From the NCBI GenBank assembly GCA_963843275.1, contig CAWJJM010000006.1, positions 1 through 64,000 on the forward strand: a stretch of 64,000 nucleotides of DNA, read 5' to 3'. The notes beneath the pieces were generated by a model, which was given only the letters and a program-made list of their open reading frames with translations, was not told the DNA's origin and ran no database searches. The position numbers were made by a program, and so were the translations under genes. Source of the stretch: CAWJJM01 sp963843275 (GTDB taxonomy: Bacteria; Acidobacteriota; Thermoanaerobaculia; Multivoradales; JBCCEF01). The stretch's first letter is position 1; every line of letters begins with the position of its first letter. This document shows, one piece after another, positions 8,979-18,400 of this stretch.

Positions 8979-9045
8979 AACCGCGCCGCCGGGGAGTCGG
9001 CAGGACGGCATGGAGCTCCCCCGCCTCTCAAGTCGGACTCCCCTC

Positions 9046-9091
9046 TTGACGAGTCTCGGGGGGCGGCTCTATACTGAACCGAATGGTTCAG
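9046..9091 (+). promoter_or_regulatory. Promoter and operator of the ArsR/SRPBCC operon
   Basis: TTGACG (9046-9051), 18 bp, TATACT (9070-9075). The palindrome CTGAACC-GAAT-GGTTCAG (9074-9091) overlaps the end of the -10 and the start codon (ATG at 9083). Only 7 bases separate the -10 from the ATG, so the transcript should start at or next to the A of the ATG and be leaderless. The palindrome is the likely binding site of the ArsR-type repressor encoded just after it. Confidence 0.75.
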
Positions 9092-9421
9092 TTTCCGTCC
9101 GACCTCGATGGCGTCTTCGCTGCGCTGGCCGACCCGACGCGCCGGGGGATTCTGGAGCGGCTCGGGGAGGGTGAGGCTTCGATCAGCGAGCTGGCGGGGC
9201 GTTTCGGGATGACGCTGACCGGCGTCAAGAAGCACGTGCGCGTGCTCGAGGACGCGGGGCTGGTGGCGACGGAGAAGGTCGGGCGGGTGCGCCGGTGTCG
9301 GCTGGGGCCGCGCCGGCTGGATGCAGCGACCGAGTGGATGGCGATGGTTCAACGGATGCTGGAGGAGCGCCTCGACCATCTCGCGGCCTTCCTCGAGCGC
9401 ACGAAAGGAGACGAAGGATGA
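9083..9421 (+). CDS. ArsR-family winged-helix regulator of the SRPBCC-paired type
   Basis: A 112-residue winged-helix repressor: FAALADPTRRGILERLGEG then ISELAGRFGMTLTGVKKHVR (recognition helix) and LEDAGLVATEKVGRVRRCRL (wing). There are no metal-binding Cys pairs, so it is not a metal sensor. This subgroup is commonly paired with an AHSA1/SRPBCC gene, as here; the stop overlaps the partner's ATG (ATGA). It probably represses its own operon through the palindrome at its start codon. The inducer is unknown. Confidence 0.93.
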   Translation: MVQFPSDLDGVFAALADPTRRGILERLGEGEASISELAGRFGMTLTGVKKHVRVLEDAGLVATEKVGRVRRCRLGPRRLDAATEWMAMVQRMLEERLDHLAAFLERTKGDEG

Positions 9422-9909
9422 ACACCCCGAAGAGCGACGCCCCCCGGCGGGCGACGGTGACCACCCCCGGCGAGCGCACGATCCGCGTCGAGCGGATCTT
9501 CGACGCCCCGCGCGAGCGGGTCTGGCGGGCCAGCACGGAGCCCGAGCTCCTCGCCCAGTGGTGGGGTCGCGGCAACCCGCTCGAGGTGGAGCGCTACGAG
9601 CTCGAGCGCGGCGGGCACTGGCGCTTCGTGGAGACCTCCGACCACGACAGCCACGGGTTCGAAGGGCGCTTCGCGGAGATCGAGGCGCCACACCGGCTGG
9701 TGATGACCTTCGAGTGGGACGGCATGCCGGGCCACGTGGCGCTGCAGACGCTCGAGCTCGAGGACCTGGGCGACGGGCGCACCCGGTTGGTCGCCACCTC
9801 GCTCTTCATGACCGCCGAGGACCGCGACGGGATGCTCCAGTCCGGGATGGAGGGCGGCATGAACGAGAGCTACGCGGCGCTGGATCGGGTGCTGGCGGCG
9901 ATGGGGTGA
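9418..9909 (+). CDS. SRPBCC/AHSA1-domain protein
   Basis: A 163-residue START-like fold protein: IRVERIFDAPRERVWRASTE, then PELLAQWWG, HRLVMTFEWD, and the C-terminal helix MNESYAALDRVLAAMG. Proteins of this type have a hydrophobic cavity and bind small hydrophobic ligands; no catalytic residue is evident. It is translated with the upstream ArsR regulator through a 4-base overlap. The pair is a common accessory operon whose ligand is not known. Confidence 0.9.
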   Translation: MNTPKSDAPRRATVTTPGERTIRVERIFDAPRERVWRASTEPELLAQWWGRGNPLEVERYELERGGHWRFVETSDHDSHGFEGRFAEIEAPHRLVMTFEWDGMPGHVALQTLELEDLGDGRTRLVATSLFMTAEDRDGMLQSGMEGGMNESYAALDRVLAAMG

Positions 9910-9929
9910 GCGGGGGGCGGACCGGCGGG

Positions 9930-10098
9930 GAGGGGAGGGCGTGGGAGAGCGGGATCCAGGGGACGTCGGTGAAGGGGGAGGTGCGAGGGGCGACTCGGCA
10001 GAGGCCGCGCGCGACCGGAGGGGATCTCCGGGACGGCGGAGATTCGGGCGCGGACTCTGACGCCCCTGGACCCCGCTCTCCCCCCGCCCCTCCTGCAC
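9930..10098 (+). repeat. R1 dispersed inverted-repeat element
   Basis: A full R1 copy about 20 bp after the SRPBCC stop, in the same orientation as the copy at 8685. Terminal arms (GGGAGAGCGGGATCC and GGACCCCGCTCTCCC) and inner arms are recognisable with a few mismatches. It separates this operon from the convergent vapC gene. Confidence 0.8.
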
Positions 10099-10134
10099 CG
10101 GCCGGTTGGACCGGGCGGCGTTCGCGCGCGGTCG

Positions 10135-10530
10135 CTACCCGATCCGCTCGATTCCGGGGAGGCCGTCGAAAGCGGTGTCGAAGGTCAGGATGCGGCGGAT
10201 GCCGTGGTGCTCCATGACGGCGACGTGGAGGGCGTCGCGGGCGGAGAGGCCCGGGCGGCTCGCCAGGATGTCTCGGGCGCGGTGGACCGCCGCGTCGTCG
10301 ATCGGCAGGACCTCGTCGACCACCCGGTCGAGGAGATCGAAGGCGGGACCGATGGCGTCGCGCCGGGCGATCGCCGTATAGCGGTGGAGCACCTCCTGGT
10401 AGACCTCGGCGTCGGTCACCAGGCGCTCGCGCCGCAGGATGGCCCGCTCGAGGGCGTGTCGCGCCGGTTCCTTGAGCGGGTGGTCACTGCCGATGACGTA
10501 CATCGGAATGTTGGAATCGACGAGGATCAA
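10135..10530 (-). CDS. vapC: VapC-type PIN-domain toxin
   Basis: A 131-residue PIN ribonuclease, the toxin of a type II toxin-antitoxin pair; VapC proteins cleave tRNA, rRNA or mRNA. Acidic active-site residues are present: LVDSNIPMY at the start, VTDAEVYQEVLHRY, LSARDALHVAVM and ILTFDTAFD. The start is taken as TTG at 10530, since the PIN domain begins immediately and the codon overlaps the antitoxin stop (TTGA). It is downstream of, and coupled to, the antitoxin gene. Confidence 0.93.
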   Translation of the reverse strand: MILVDSNIPMYVIGSDHPLKEPARHALERAILRRERLVTDAEVYQEVLHRYTAIARRDAIGPAFDLLDRVVDEVLPIDDAAVHRARDILASRPGLSARDALHVAVMEHHGIRRILTFDTAFDGLPGIERIG

Positions 10531-10814
10531 GGCTCCGGCTCCGCGACGATCCCGGCGGTGCCGGCCACCTCGCCGCTGTAGCCGCGCTCGATCTCGGCGA
10601 GCATCCGGTCGAGGTCGGGAGCTGGGAAGCCGTGGCGCACCGCCTGGCGGACGGCGTCGAGCTTCGCCTCCGCCTCGCGCTCGGGCTCCTGGCGGCGCGC
10701 CTCCCGGAGCGCCTGGCGCACCCACTCGGCCACGGTCATGCGGTGCCGTTCCGCCGCCTCCTGGATCTCCGCCAGCTCGGCCTCGTCGACAAGGACCTGG
10801 AGCCGCTTACTCAT
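10527..10814 (-). CDS. vapB: VapB-type ribbon-helix-helix antitoxin
   Basis: A 95-residue protein with an N-terminal RHH-like DNA-binding segment (MSKRLQVLVDEAELAEIQEA, then RHRMTVAEWVRQALREAR) and an acidic C-terminal tail that probably wraps the toxin. It overlaps vapC by 4 bases. The -10 TATACT ends 6 bases before the ATG, so the mRNA is likely leaderless, and ACTCAT/ATGAGT half-sites cover the start: a clear autoregulatory arrangement. Confidence 0.9.
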   Translation of the reverse strand: MSKRLQVLVDEAELAEIQEAAERHRMTVAEWVRQALREARRQEPEREAEAKLDAVRQAVRHGFPAPDLDRMLAEIERGYSGEVAGTAGIVAEPEP

Positions 10815-10836
10815 GCCATGAGTATAGACGACTCAT
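10809..10836 (-). promoter_or_regulatory. vapBC promoter and operator half-sites
   Basis: Three alternating half-sites, ACTCAT (10809-10814), ATGAGT (10818-10823) and ACTCAT (10831-10836), are spaced 3 and 7 bases apart. The minus-strand -10 TATACT is at 10826-10821 and the antitoxin ATG at 10814. RHH antitoxins bind such short palindromic arrays, so VapB or VapBC probably blocks the -10 and start region. No good -35 is seen. Confidence 0.65.
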
Positions 10837-10895
10837 CGCAGACTCCGCGCGGGCCCACGCCGCGGCGGAGCGGATCGATGGCGGGCGGCGCGACG

Positions 10896-11879
10896 TCAGC
10901 CGGACGACCGGGGCCGGAGGGCGAGCTTGCCGAGGTAGTGGTCGTCGAGGGCGCGGTGGGCGTCCCGCGCGGCGGTGAGGGGGAAGGTCCTGGCGACGTG
11001 GACCTCGAAGGGGCCCGACCGGATGAGGCGGTCGAGCTGGTGGATGACGTCCTTGCCGGGGCTGCCGTCGTAGCTCTCGAGGGTGACGCCGTCGGGGGCC
11101 TCGACGTCGAGCTCGACGCCGTTGGGGTAGGCGGCGCGGCCGCCCTTGCGGAGCGTCGAGAGCGCCTGGGCGGCCGCCTCGCCGCCGGCGGTGAGGAGGG
11201 CGGCGTCGAGGCCGTCGGGGGCGAACGCCTTCGCCGCGGCGGCGATGTCCCCGTCGTGACCGTCGACGGCGGCGTCGGCGCCCAGGCGCTCGGCCAGGGC
11301 GACGCCGTCTTCCCCGGAGGCCACGGCGAGCACGCGGGCGCCCATCCGCTTGGCGAGCTGCACCGCCAAGTGGCCGATGCCGCCGCTGGCGCCGAACACC
11401 AGGAGCGATTCGCCGGAGCCGAGGCCGAGGGTGTCGTCGAGGCCGCGCAGGGCGGTGATGGCGTCGATCGGCATCGCGCCCGCCGTCTCGGTGCCGAGCT
11501 CGTCCGGGAGGTGCGCGGCCTGCTCGGCGGGGACGACGGTGTACTCGGCGTAGAAGCCGCCCTTGGGGTTGCCGAGGCCGACCGCCCAGACGCGATCGCC
11601 CTGCGCGAAGCCGTCGACGTCCGCGCCGACCGCGGCGACGGTGCCGGCGCCGTCGGAGCCGAGCACGTAGGGGAACTCGGGCTCCTCACCGGTCATCTCC
11701 ACGAAGCCGCCCTCGCGCTCGTAGGGATCCCACACGCCAACGCCCGCCGACTCGACCCGGATGAGGATCTCGTCCGGCCCCACCTCGGGCACCGGGAGCG
11801 ACTTCACGGTCAGCGCGTCGACGCCGCCGAAATGATCGAGGGCGACGGCCTACATGCGGTGGCGGGGTGTCTGTTCCAT
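10896..11879 (-). pseudogene. NADP-dependent quinone oxidoreductase-like MDR protein with an early stop codon
   Basis: A medium-chain reductase: SAGVGVWDPYEREGGF, VLGSDGAGTVAAVGADVDGF, the cofactor loop VFGASGGIGHLAVQLAKRMG and GLDAALLTAGGEA. The expected N-terminus is encoded (ATG at 11855, then AVALDHFGGVDALTVK), but its second codon is TAG (11852-11850). An upstream in-frame ATG at 11879 (MEQTPRHRM) meets the same stop. The longest open frame therefore starts with GTG at 11807 and lacks the first beta-strand. A single base change (AAG to TAG) would explain this. Either the gene is broken, a sequencing error is present, or an internal start yields a shortened protein. The remainder is intact (303 residues). 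Confidence 0.75.
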
Positions 11880-11982
11880 GACCTCAGAAGGGCCGCAAGC
11901 GGCGTGCCATCCGGAGGCCGCCGGCGAGCAGCGGCGCGGCACGCCGGCCTGCGCAGAGCCGCCTCCGGCGCCCTGCGCGGAC

Positions 11983-11988
11983 TAAGAT
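11983..11988 (+). promoter_or_regulatory. -10 element of the leaderless 11997 gene
   Basis: TAAGAT lies 8 bases before the ATG at 11997, placing the transcription start at or next to the start codon. No clear -35 is seen and there is no Shine-Dalgarno sequence. Confidence 0.45.
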
Positions 11989-11996
11989 ACGCGCCG

Positions 11997-12827
11997 ATGT
12001 CCCCCCCCCGCCCCGCCCCGCCGAAGCGCCCGGCTCCGCGCACCATCGCCCTCGCCGCCGCCGCGGCGCTGGCGCTGGCCGGCGCCTCGTCCGCGCTCGC
12101 CTGGACGCCGCGCACCCAGGCCACCATCGCGGCCGAGGCGGCGCGGCTGGCGCCGCCGGACCTGGCGCGGCAGATCGAGCGGCACGAGAAGGAGCTGCGG
12201 GCGGGGGTGCTCGAGCCGTTCCGGGACGGGGAGCCGGCGCGGCACTCGGGGGCCCCCGGCGGCCGCCTCGCAACGACCGTGAACGAGGAGGCGGCACGGG
12301 CGGTGGCGATGATCGAGCGACACCATCCGTTCGCCGACGTCGTCCACCAGCTCGGGGTGGTCGCCCACTTCGTGGCCGACGCCGACTATCCCCTGAACGC
12401 CGCCGACTCCGACCCGCGCGAGGCGACCTACTTCGGCGACTACGCCCGCTATCTCGAGTCGGCCGAGCCGCGGCTGCCGCTGGTCTTCTACGGCGTCGCC
12501 CGCGGGCTCGAGAACCGCTCGGACCTGGGGCTCCTGGTGGGGTCGAGCCTGGCGCGCGGGCGGCAGCTCTATCCGCTCGTGGGGCGCGAGTACGCGCGCA
12601 TCGGCTACGTTTCGGGCCTGGGGCGCTTCGACGACCGGTCGACCGCCTTCGGGGTGGGGTCGCTCGCCTTCAGCCACGCGGTCACCGACGTCGCGCGGGC
12701 GCTGCGCTGGGTGTGGCTGCGGGCCGGCGGCGCCGATCCGCGCGACGGTCTGCCGCCGGCCGGCGGCGAGCTCCTGCTGCGCCTGCCGCGCGCGACCGCC
12801 GGGCGCGCCGCCGCCGGTCCGCGGTAG
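11997..12827 (+). CDS. Exported zinc-dependent phospholipase C/S1-P1 nuclease-like protein
   Basis: A 276-residue exported protein: a Pro/Arg-rich start, a hydrophobic signal segment (TIALAAAAALALAGASSALA), then a mature part beginning WTPRTQ. The segment HHPFADVVHQLGVVAHFVADADYPLN has the His/Asp spacing of the all-helical zinc phospholipase C/P1 nuclease fold, in which an N-terminal Trp (here in AWTPRT) and several His and Asp residues bind three zinc ions. The match is by motif only; it may instead be a non-enzymatic relative. Expression is probably leaderless. It is a single gene between the oxidoreductase pseudogene and purH. Confidence 0.6.
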   Translation: MSPPRPAPPKRPAPRTIALAAAAALALAGASSALAWTPRTQATIAAEAARLAPPDLARQIERHEKELRAGVLEPFRDGEPARHSGAPGGRLATTVNEEAARAVAMIERHHPFADVVHQLGVVAHFVADADYPLNAADSDPREATYFGDYARYLESAEPRLPLVFYGVARGLENRSDLGLLVGSSLARGRQLYPLVGREYARIGYVSGLGRFDDRSTAFGVGSLAFSHAVTDVARALRWVWLRAGGADPRDGLPPAGGELLLRLPRATAGRAAAGPR

Positions 12828-12894
12828 GCGACGGGCCGCCGCCGCTGCTAGGCTCGCCGCGGCAGCGCATCCCTTCTTCTCGAGGAGACACCGC

Positions 12895-14475
<1,581 letters not shown>

Positions 14476-14600
14476 GCGCCGGAGGCGGGCGCGTGTCCGG
14501 CGTCGCTGCTCGCTCGGTCGGCCTGCGGCGTACTTTTCGTACGCCTCAGCCGCCCTCCCTCGCACTGCTTGCAGTCACACCCGCCTCCAGCGCTCAGTAG
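14476..14600 (+). repeat. R2 hairpin element after purH
   Basis: A 120-bp element beginning at the purH stop codon. The ends are complementary (GGAGGCGGGCGCGTGTC and the CACACCCGCCTCC region). The central hairpin is GGCGTAC (14527-14533), loop TTTTC, GTACGCC (14539-14545). The same family recurs near 29262, 33437, 33557, 47534, 55141 and 57817. Confidence 0.85.
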
Positions 14601-14665
14601 GTCGGTCCACGCCCGCGGCGGCGCTGGCGCGCGGGGCGAGGGGGCGAGGGCTCGCCTTGACCGCC

Positions 14666-14694
14666 TTGACTTGACTCCCTTGACCGGCTACCCT
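14666..14694 (+). promoter_or_regulatory. Promoter of the RES/Xre-type toxin-antitoxin pair
   Basis: TTGACT (14666-14671), 17 bp, TACCCT (14689-14694). The ATG at 14704 lies 9 bases after the -10, so the leader is at most a few nucleotides. Several overlapping TTGAC repeats (14658-14684) surround the -35 and could serve as operator half-sites. Confidence 0.55.
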
Positions 14695-14703
14695 GGGGAT
14701 GTC

Positions 14704-15267
14704 ATGGGCAGGACGGCGACATCGGAGGCGCGGGAGTTCGTGGCGCGGGCGACCGAGGTCTTCGGGCGGCGCCTGGCGGAGCTGGTGGGCCGCGGCGGGG
14801 TGCCGGAGGAGGCGCCGGAGGCGCTGGCCGAGCGGGCGGTCCTCGCTTCCGCGGCCGCCGTCGTCTGGACCGAGCACGCCGGACCGTTCGTCGACACCCA
14901 GGGGGTGCGCACCCTGCTCGGCGGGGTGACCAAGCAGGCGGTCTCCCAGCGGGTCCACGGCGGGCGGATGCTGGCGCTGCGCACCGGCTCCGGGCGGACG
15001 GTCTATCCCCTCTGGCAGTTCCGCAGCGGTGACGTGCTGGCGGGGCTCGCCGAGGTCCTCCGCCGCGCCGGCTACGACCCCGACCGCGCGACCACCGGCT
15101 GGTCGCTCGCCTCGTGGCTCGTCACCGAGGATCCCGACCTCGGCGGCTCGCCCCGCGACCTGCTGCTCGCCGGCCGCGTCGAGCCGGTGCTCCGGGCGGC
15201 GCGCGACCTGCGGGCGGCCCTGGGGACCGACGAGCTCGCCGCCGCGCCCGGGGAGGCGGCGGCCTGA
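14704..15267 (+). CDS. Xre/MbcA/ParS-like antitoxin partnered with a RES toxin
   Basis: A 187-residue protein. The middle part (GGVTKQAVSQRVHGGRMLAL, then RTVYPLWQFRSGDVLAGLAE) is an HTH-like segment typical of this antitoxin group. The C-terminal part (WSLASWLVTEDPDLGGSPRD, then LLLAGRVEPVLRAARD) matches the toxin-binding domain pattern 'WL...LgG..P...L..G...V'. Its stop touches the RES gene, giving the usual antitoxin-toxin order. It probably represses its own promoter and neutralises the RES enzyme. Confidence 0.8.
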   Translation: MGRTATSEAREFVARATEVFGRRLAELVGRGGVPEEAPEALAERAVLASAAAVVWTEHAGPFVDTQGVRTLLGGVTKQAVSQRVHGGRMLALRTGSGRTVYPLWQFRSGDVLAGLAEVLRRAGYDPDRATTGWSLASWLVTEDPDLGGSPRDLLLAGRVEPVLRAARDLRAALGTDELAAAPGEAAA

Positions 15268-15911
15268 CCCGCTCCGGCCTCGCCCCGCCACCCGACGACC
15301 CGGCCGCTCTCGCCGGGTTCCCCACCACCCGCCGGCTGCCGCGCACCCTGCACCGGGTGTCCGAGCACCCGGGGGCGTGGTGGTTCGCCACCGCCGCCGA
15401 CGAAGAGGAGGGCGGGCGCTTCGACCTGCCGCCGCCCGAGGGCACCTGCTACCTCGCCGACGATCTCGCCGCGGCCCTCGGCGAGAAGCTCCTCCGCCGC
15501 CCCTCGCGGCTGGTCCCCGAGCCCCGGCTCCGCGAGCTGCGGCACGTCCGGGTCCGCGTCCGCCGTGCCCCGCCGCTCGCCGACCTCACCTCGCCCCGGG
15601 CCACCGGCTGGGGGATCAACGCCGAGATCCACACCACCGTCGACTACGCCAGGCCGCGGGCCTGGGCGGCCCGCCTGCGCGCCTGGGGCGCGAAGGGGCT
15701 GCGCTACGCCGTGCGCAGCGATCCCGCGGTCGCGGGTCGGGCGGTCGCCCTGTTCGGCGGCGCCGGCCTCCACGCCCGCGCCCCCGCCGGCCTGCACACG
15801 GAGGAGGGACCCCTCGACGTCGCCGTCGCCCGCCGCCTCCTCGCGGCGCGCGGCGTGCGCGTCGTCCCGATCCCGCGCGACGTCCCCACGGTCCGCCCGC
15901 CAAAGCGCTGA
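15264..15911 (+). CDS. RES-domain toxin (NAD+-consuming family)
   Basis: RES toxins degrade NAD+ or ADP-ribosylate targets. The domain begins at LHRVSEHPGAWWF, followed by GRFDLPPPEGTCYLADDLAA and ALGEKLL, matching the Arg, GRFD..P.G..YLA and Glu signatures of the family. The C-terminal half (about 100 residues) continues the fold. There is no ATG, GTG or TTG between the antitoxin stop and the domain. The first in-frame candidate is CTG at 15264, overlapping the TGA stop; a GTG at 15114 would mean a 50-codon overlap. The start is therefore uncertain and translation probably depends on coupling. Confidence 0.8.
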   Translation: MTRSGLAPPPDDPAALAGFPTTRRLPRTLHRVSEHPGAWWFATAADEEEGGRFDLPPPEGTCYLADDLAAALGEKLLRRPSRLVPEPRLRELRHVRVRVRRAPPLADLTSPRATGWGINAEIHTTVDYARPRAWAARLRAWGAKGLRYAVRSDPAVAGRAVALFGGAGLHARAPAGLHTEEGPLDVAVARRLLAARGVRVVPIPRDVPTVRPPKR

Positions 15912-16008
15912 GGCCCCGGGCCACGCGACCGGCGCGGGGGGACGGAGGATCCGGCGGCCCGCCGTCCCGGGAAGGCGCCACCGTCCAAGACCTGTTGTAG
16001 GAGTCGCC

Positions 16009-16677
16009 ATGACGAAGAACCGCACCGGGATCGCCCTCGCCGTCGTCGTCCTCGCCGCCCTCCATGCGGTGCCGGGCACCGCCGCCGCCGCCCCCGCCGC
16101 CGACGACCCGTGGGCCACGCTCGACGCGGTGCGCGACGCGCTGGCCTCGGCGGGACCGATCGAGGCGCAGTTCACCCAGACCTACGTGCCGGCCGGGTTC
16201 TCCAACGGCGAGGAGGAGAGCGGCACCCTGGCGCTGGCGCTGCCCGACTGCCTGCGCTGGGACTACCGCCAGCCCTACGACAAGACGTTCCTGCTCTGCG
16301 GCGAGGTGGCCCACTACTGGAACGCCGAGGACCGCACCGGGCGGCGTTACCGGGTGGACCGGGAGAACGAGCCGGGGCTCGACCTGCTGCTGCTCGGCGT
16401 CGACGACCTCAAGGCCCGCTACCGGGCCCGGCAGCGCCCCGCCGAGGCCGGCCGGGTGACGGTGGAGCTCGAGCCGCTGCAGCCGGTCGAGTCGGTGGCC
16501 GAGGCGACCCTCGTGGTCGACCCCGCCGCGCAGCGCATCGTCGGCCTCTCCTACCGCGACCGCGAGGGCAACTCCACCCGCTTCCGCATCACCGGCTACC
16601 ACGCGCTCGACCGCGACGGTGCCTTCGACCCGCCGCGCCAGATCCGCTGGCAGGACGCCACGGAAACCTCGCCGTAG
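16009..16677 (+). CDS. LolA-like periplasmic lipoprotein carrier
   Basis: A 222-residue exported protein with a signal peptide (MTKNRTGIALAVVVLAALHA, then VPGTAAAA) and a LolA-type half-barrel: IEAQFTQTYVPAGF, SGTLALALPDCLRWDYRQPY, then LLCGEVAHYWNAED. LolA shuttles lipoproteins from the LolCDE complex to the outer membrane. It is isolated from other lol genes, and this branch of the family includes paralogues with other cargo, so the role is probable rather than certain. TAGGAG precedes the ATG by 5 bases. Confidence 0.8.
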   Translation: MTKNRTGIALAVVVLAALHAVPGTAAAAPAADDPWATLDAVRDALASAGPIEAQFTQTYVPAGFSNGEEESGTLALALPDCLRWDYRQPYDKTFLLCGEVAHYWNAEDRTGRRYRVDRENEPGLDLLLLGVDDLKARYRARQRPAEAGRVTVELEPLQPVESVAEATLVVDPAAQRIVGLSYRDREGNSTRFRITGYHALDRDGAFDPPRQIRWQDATETSP

Positions 16678-17078
16678 GGGCGGCGGAGCCCAGGGGCGTC
16701 GAGGCGGGCGGACCGGGTCGCGACGGAGGGGCGCGGGGAAGCGGGCGCCAGGGGACGTCGCCCTGTCGGTGGGAGATCGAAGGGGGGGCGACTCGGCAGA
16801 GTCCGCGCGCGACCGCTGGTGACCTCCGAGGGCCGAAGGTGCGGGCGCGGACTCTGACGCCCCTGGAGCCCGCTGCCCCCACGCCCCTCCTGCACGGCCG
16901 GTGGTGGTCGGGACTCTTCCCGACCTGCCAGGACGCCGCAACCCGCGGGCAGCTCACCGCTGGAGCTCTCGCTCCGCTCGCGCTCCGCGATCGAGCGAGA
17001 ACCCGGGGCGCACTCCGTTTCCTCGAGAGAACGGCGACGGTGCTCCGATGGGCGGGGCGCCGGGAGGGACGGCGGGCG
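16678..17078 (+). repeat. R1 element and otherwise empty intergenic stretch
   Basis: A complete R1 copy occupies about 16727-16895, with inner arms CAGAGTCCGCGC (16798-16809) and GCGCGGACTCTG (16845-16856). The remainder, up to the next ATG, shows no gene. CTCGCTCCGCTCGCGCTCCGC near 16970 is a short self-complementary stretch. Confidence 0.8.
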
Positions 17079-17561
17079 ATGAGCGAGCTGCGGAAGGAGC
17101 GGTACCCGATCCTGTTCGTGTCGCAGGACGTGATCCAGGGAGAAGGCTTCCTGGCCCGGGTGGAGGTGACCGGCCGGGGGTTGCTGTACCGCGAGGAGGG
17201 CGGCGGCTGGTGGGTGGAGGGCGTGAACCCGGGCGGCTTCGTGGCCACCGGGCACACCGCGCGCTTCGCCCTGGCGGCCTTCCGCCGCGCCTACAGCGCC
17301 ATCCTCTTCGACCTCGTCGAGGAGTCGGCCTCGTTCGCCGAGTTCGACCGCCAGCTCGGCGAGTTCTTCGCCGGACCTCCGGGGAACAAGCTCGAGACCG
17401 AGTGGCGCGAAGCGGTGCGCGACGTCCGCAGGGGCCGCATCCGGGCCGACTGGCTGGCCCGCCGCTCGGCCGACGACGCGCCGGGGATCGAGGTCACCCT
17501 CCTCGACTCCCCGCCGGGCGCCCGACGCCGGCCCCCGGAGGGCGCCGCCCTCGCGGCCTGA
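17079..17561 (+). CDS. Hypothetical cytoplasmic protein
   Basis: A 160-residue protein that I do not recognise. The first 110 residues are well structured by eye: beta-rich (YPILFVSQDVIQGEGFLARV, then EVTGRGLLYREE) followed by helices (ARFALAAFRRAYSAILFDLV and FAEFDRQLGEFF). The tail is Pro/Arg/Ala-rich. No signal peptide or membrane segment. Start at ATG 17079; no strong Shine-Dalgarno. Neighbours give no functional hint. A remote resemblance to small HicB-like folds is possible but unsupported. Confidence 0.6.
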   Translation: MSELRKERYPILFVSQDVIQGEGFLARVEVTGRGLLYREEGGGWWVEGVNPGGFVATGHTARFALAAFRRAYSAILFDLVEESASFAEFDRQLGEFFAGPPGNKLETEWREAVRDVRRGRIRADWLARRSADDAPGIEVTLLDSPPGARRRPPEGAALAA

Positions 17562-17670
17562 GCGCTCCCGGCCCGCAGGAACGGGCGGCCACCTCCCCTC
17601 CACCCCACCGAGACGGCCTGCGAAGTCGCTCTCGACGGACAGCGCCGCTCCGGACGCCGGCCGGCGACGA

Positions 17671-18165
17671 CTACCCGGAATCGCCGCCGATCTTCTCCGT
17701 CCCGACCGTGTTCCAGGTCTGCCACAAGAGCAGCCACCTCCCTCCGGCGCCCTTGCGGTAGACGCTGACGAAGTTGCTGCCGCCGTTGCGGTACCTCTCG
17801 TCGCCCTGGCTCCACTCCAGCGCCTTCTGCCGGCCGCGCACCACCGCCAGGTCCCGGCATCCCGTGACCGCCGAGACCTCCTGCTCGAAGCGGGTGATCA
17901 CGAACGGCGGCGAGTCCTTCGGGAACCAGAACTCCCGCGCCGCCGCCTTCCCGACCTGCGGTGTCGCCCCCATCGGCGGCGTCAGGACCACCTCGTCGTG
18001 CAACAGCCCCATCACCCGCGCCTCGTCGTTCGCCCGCCACGCGGCCACATACTCCGCCGCGGCCGCCCGCACCTCCCCTTCCGCCTCGGCGGAGAGAACA
18101 CAATCCGCCATCGCCGGCACCGGCGCCAGCAGCAACAGAGAACCCAAGATCACCTTCGCGCGCAT
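17671..18165 (-). CDS. Exported SnoaL-like/DUF4440 (NTF2-fold) protein
   Basis: The 164-residue product starts at ATG 18165, where GGAGG is well placed. It has a signal peptide (MRAKVILGSLLLLAPVPAMA) and an NTF2-like domain: VRAAAAEYVAAWRANDEARV, then MGLLHDEVVLTPP, VGKAAAREFWFP, and a C-terminal strand WLLLWQTWNTVG. Such proteins form cone-shaped ligand-binding barrels; many DUF4440 members have no known activity. It is convergent with the hypothetical gene at 17079. Confidence 0.8.
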   Translation of the reverse strand: MRAKVILGSLLLLAPVPAMADCVLSAEAEGEVRAAAAEYVAAWRANDEARVMGLLHDEVVLTPPMGATPQVGKAAAREFWFPKDSPPFVITRFEQEVSAVTGCRDLAVVRGRQKALEWSQGDERYRNGGSNFVSVYRKGAGGRWLLLWQTWNTVGTEKIGGDSG

Positions 18166-18400
18166 CCTCGCCACCTCCGTTCGGGGTCGGAGATCCAACA
18201 AGAGAAACGGGACCTTTCCCTCTTACGCAAACACCGACACCAAGGTTGACCCCGCCCCGGACCGCCCCGACCGCCCCGACCGCCCCCACGGCCCCGAACC
18301 TCCCCCACCGAGCTCCGCCGATCCCCACATCCGCCCCGGCCGCCTCCCTGCCGCCCGCCCCCCGGCCCCGCAGCCCCCACCACGCCCTCCCCCACCGACG

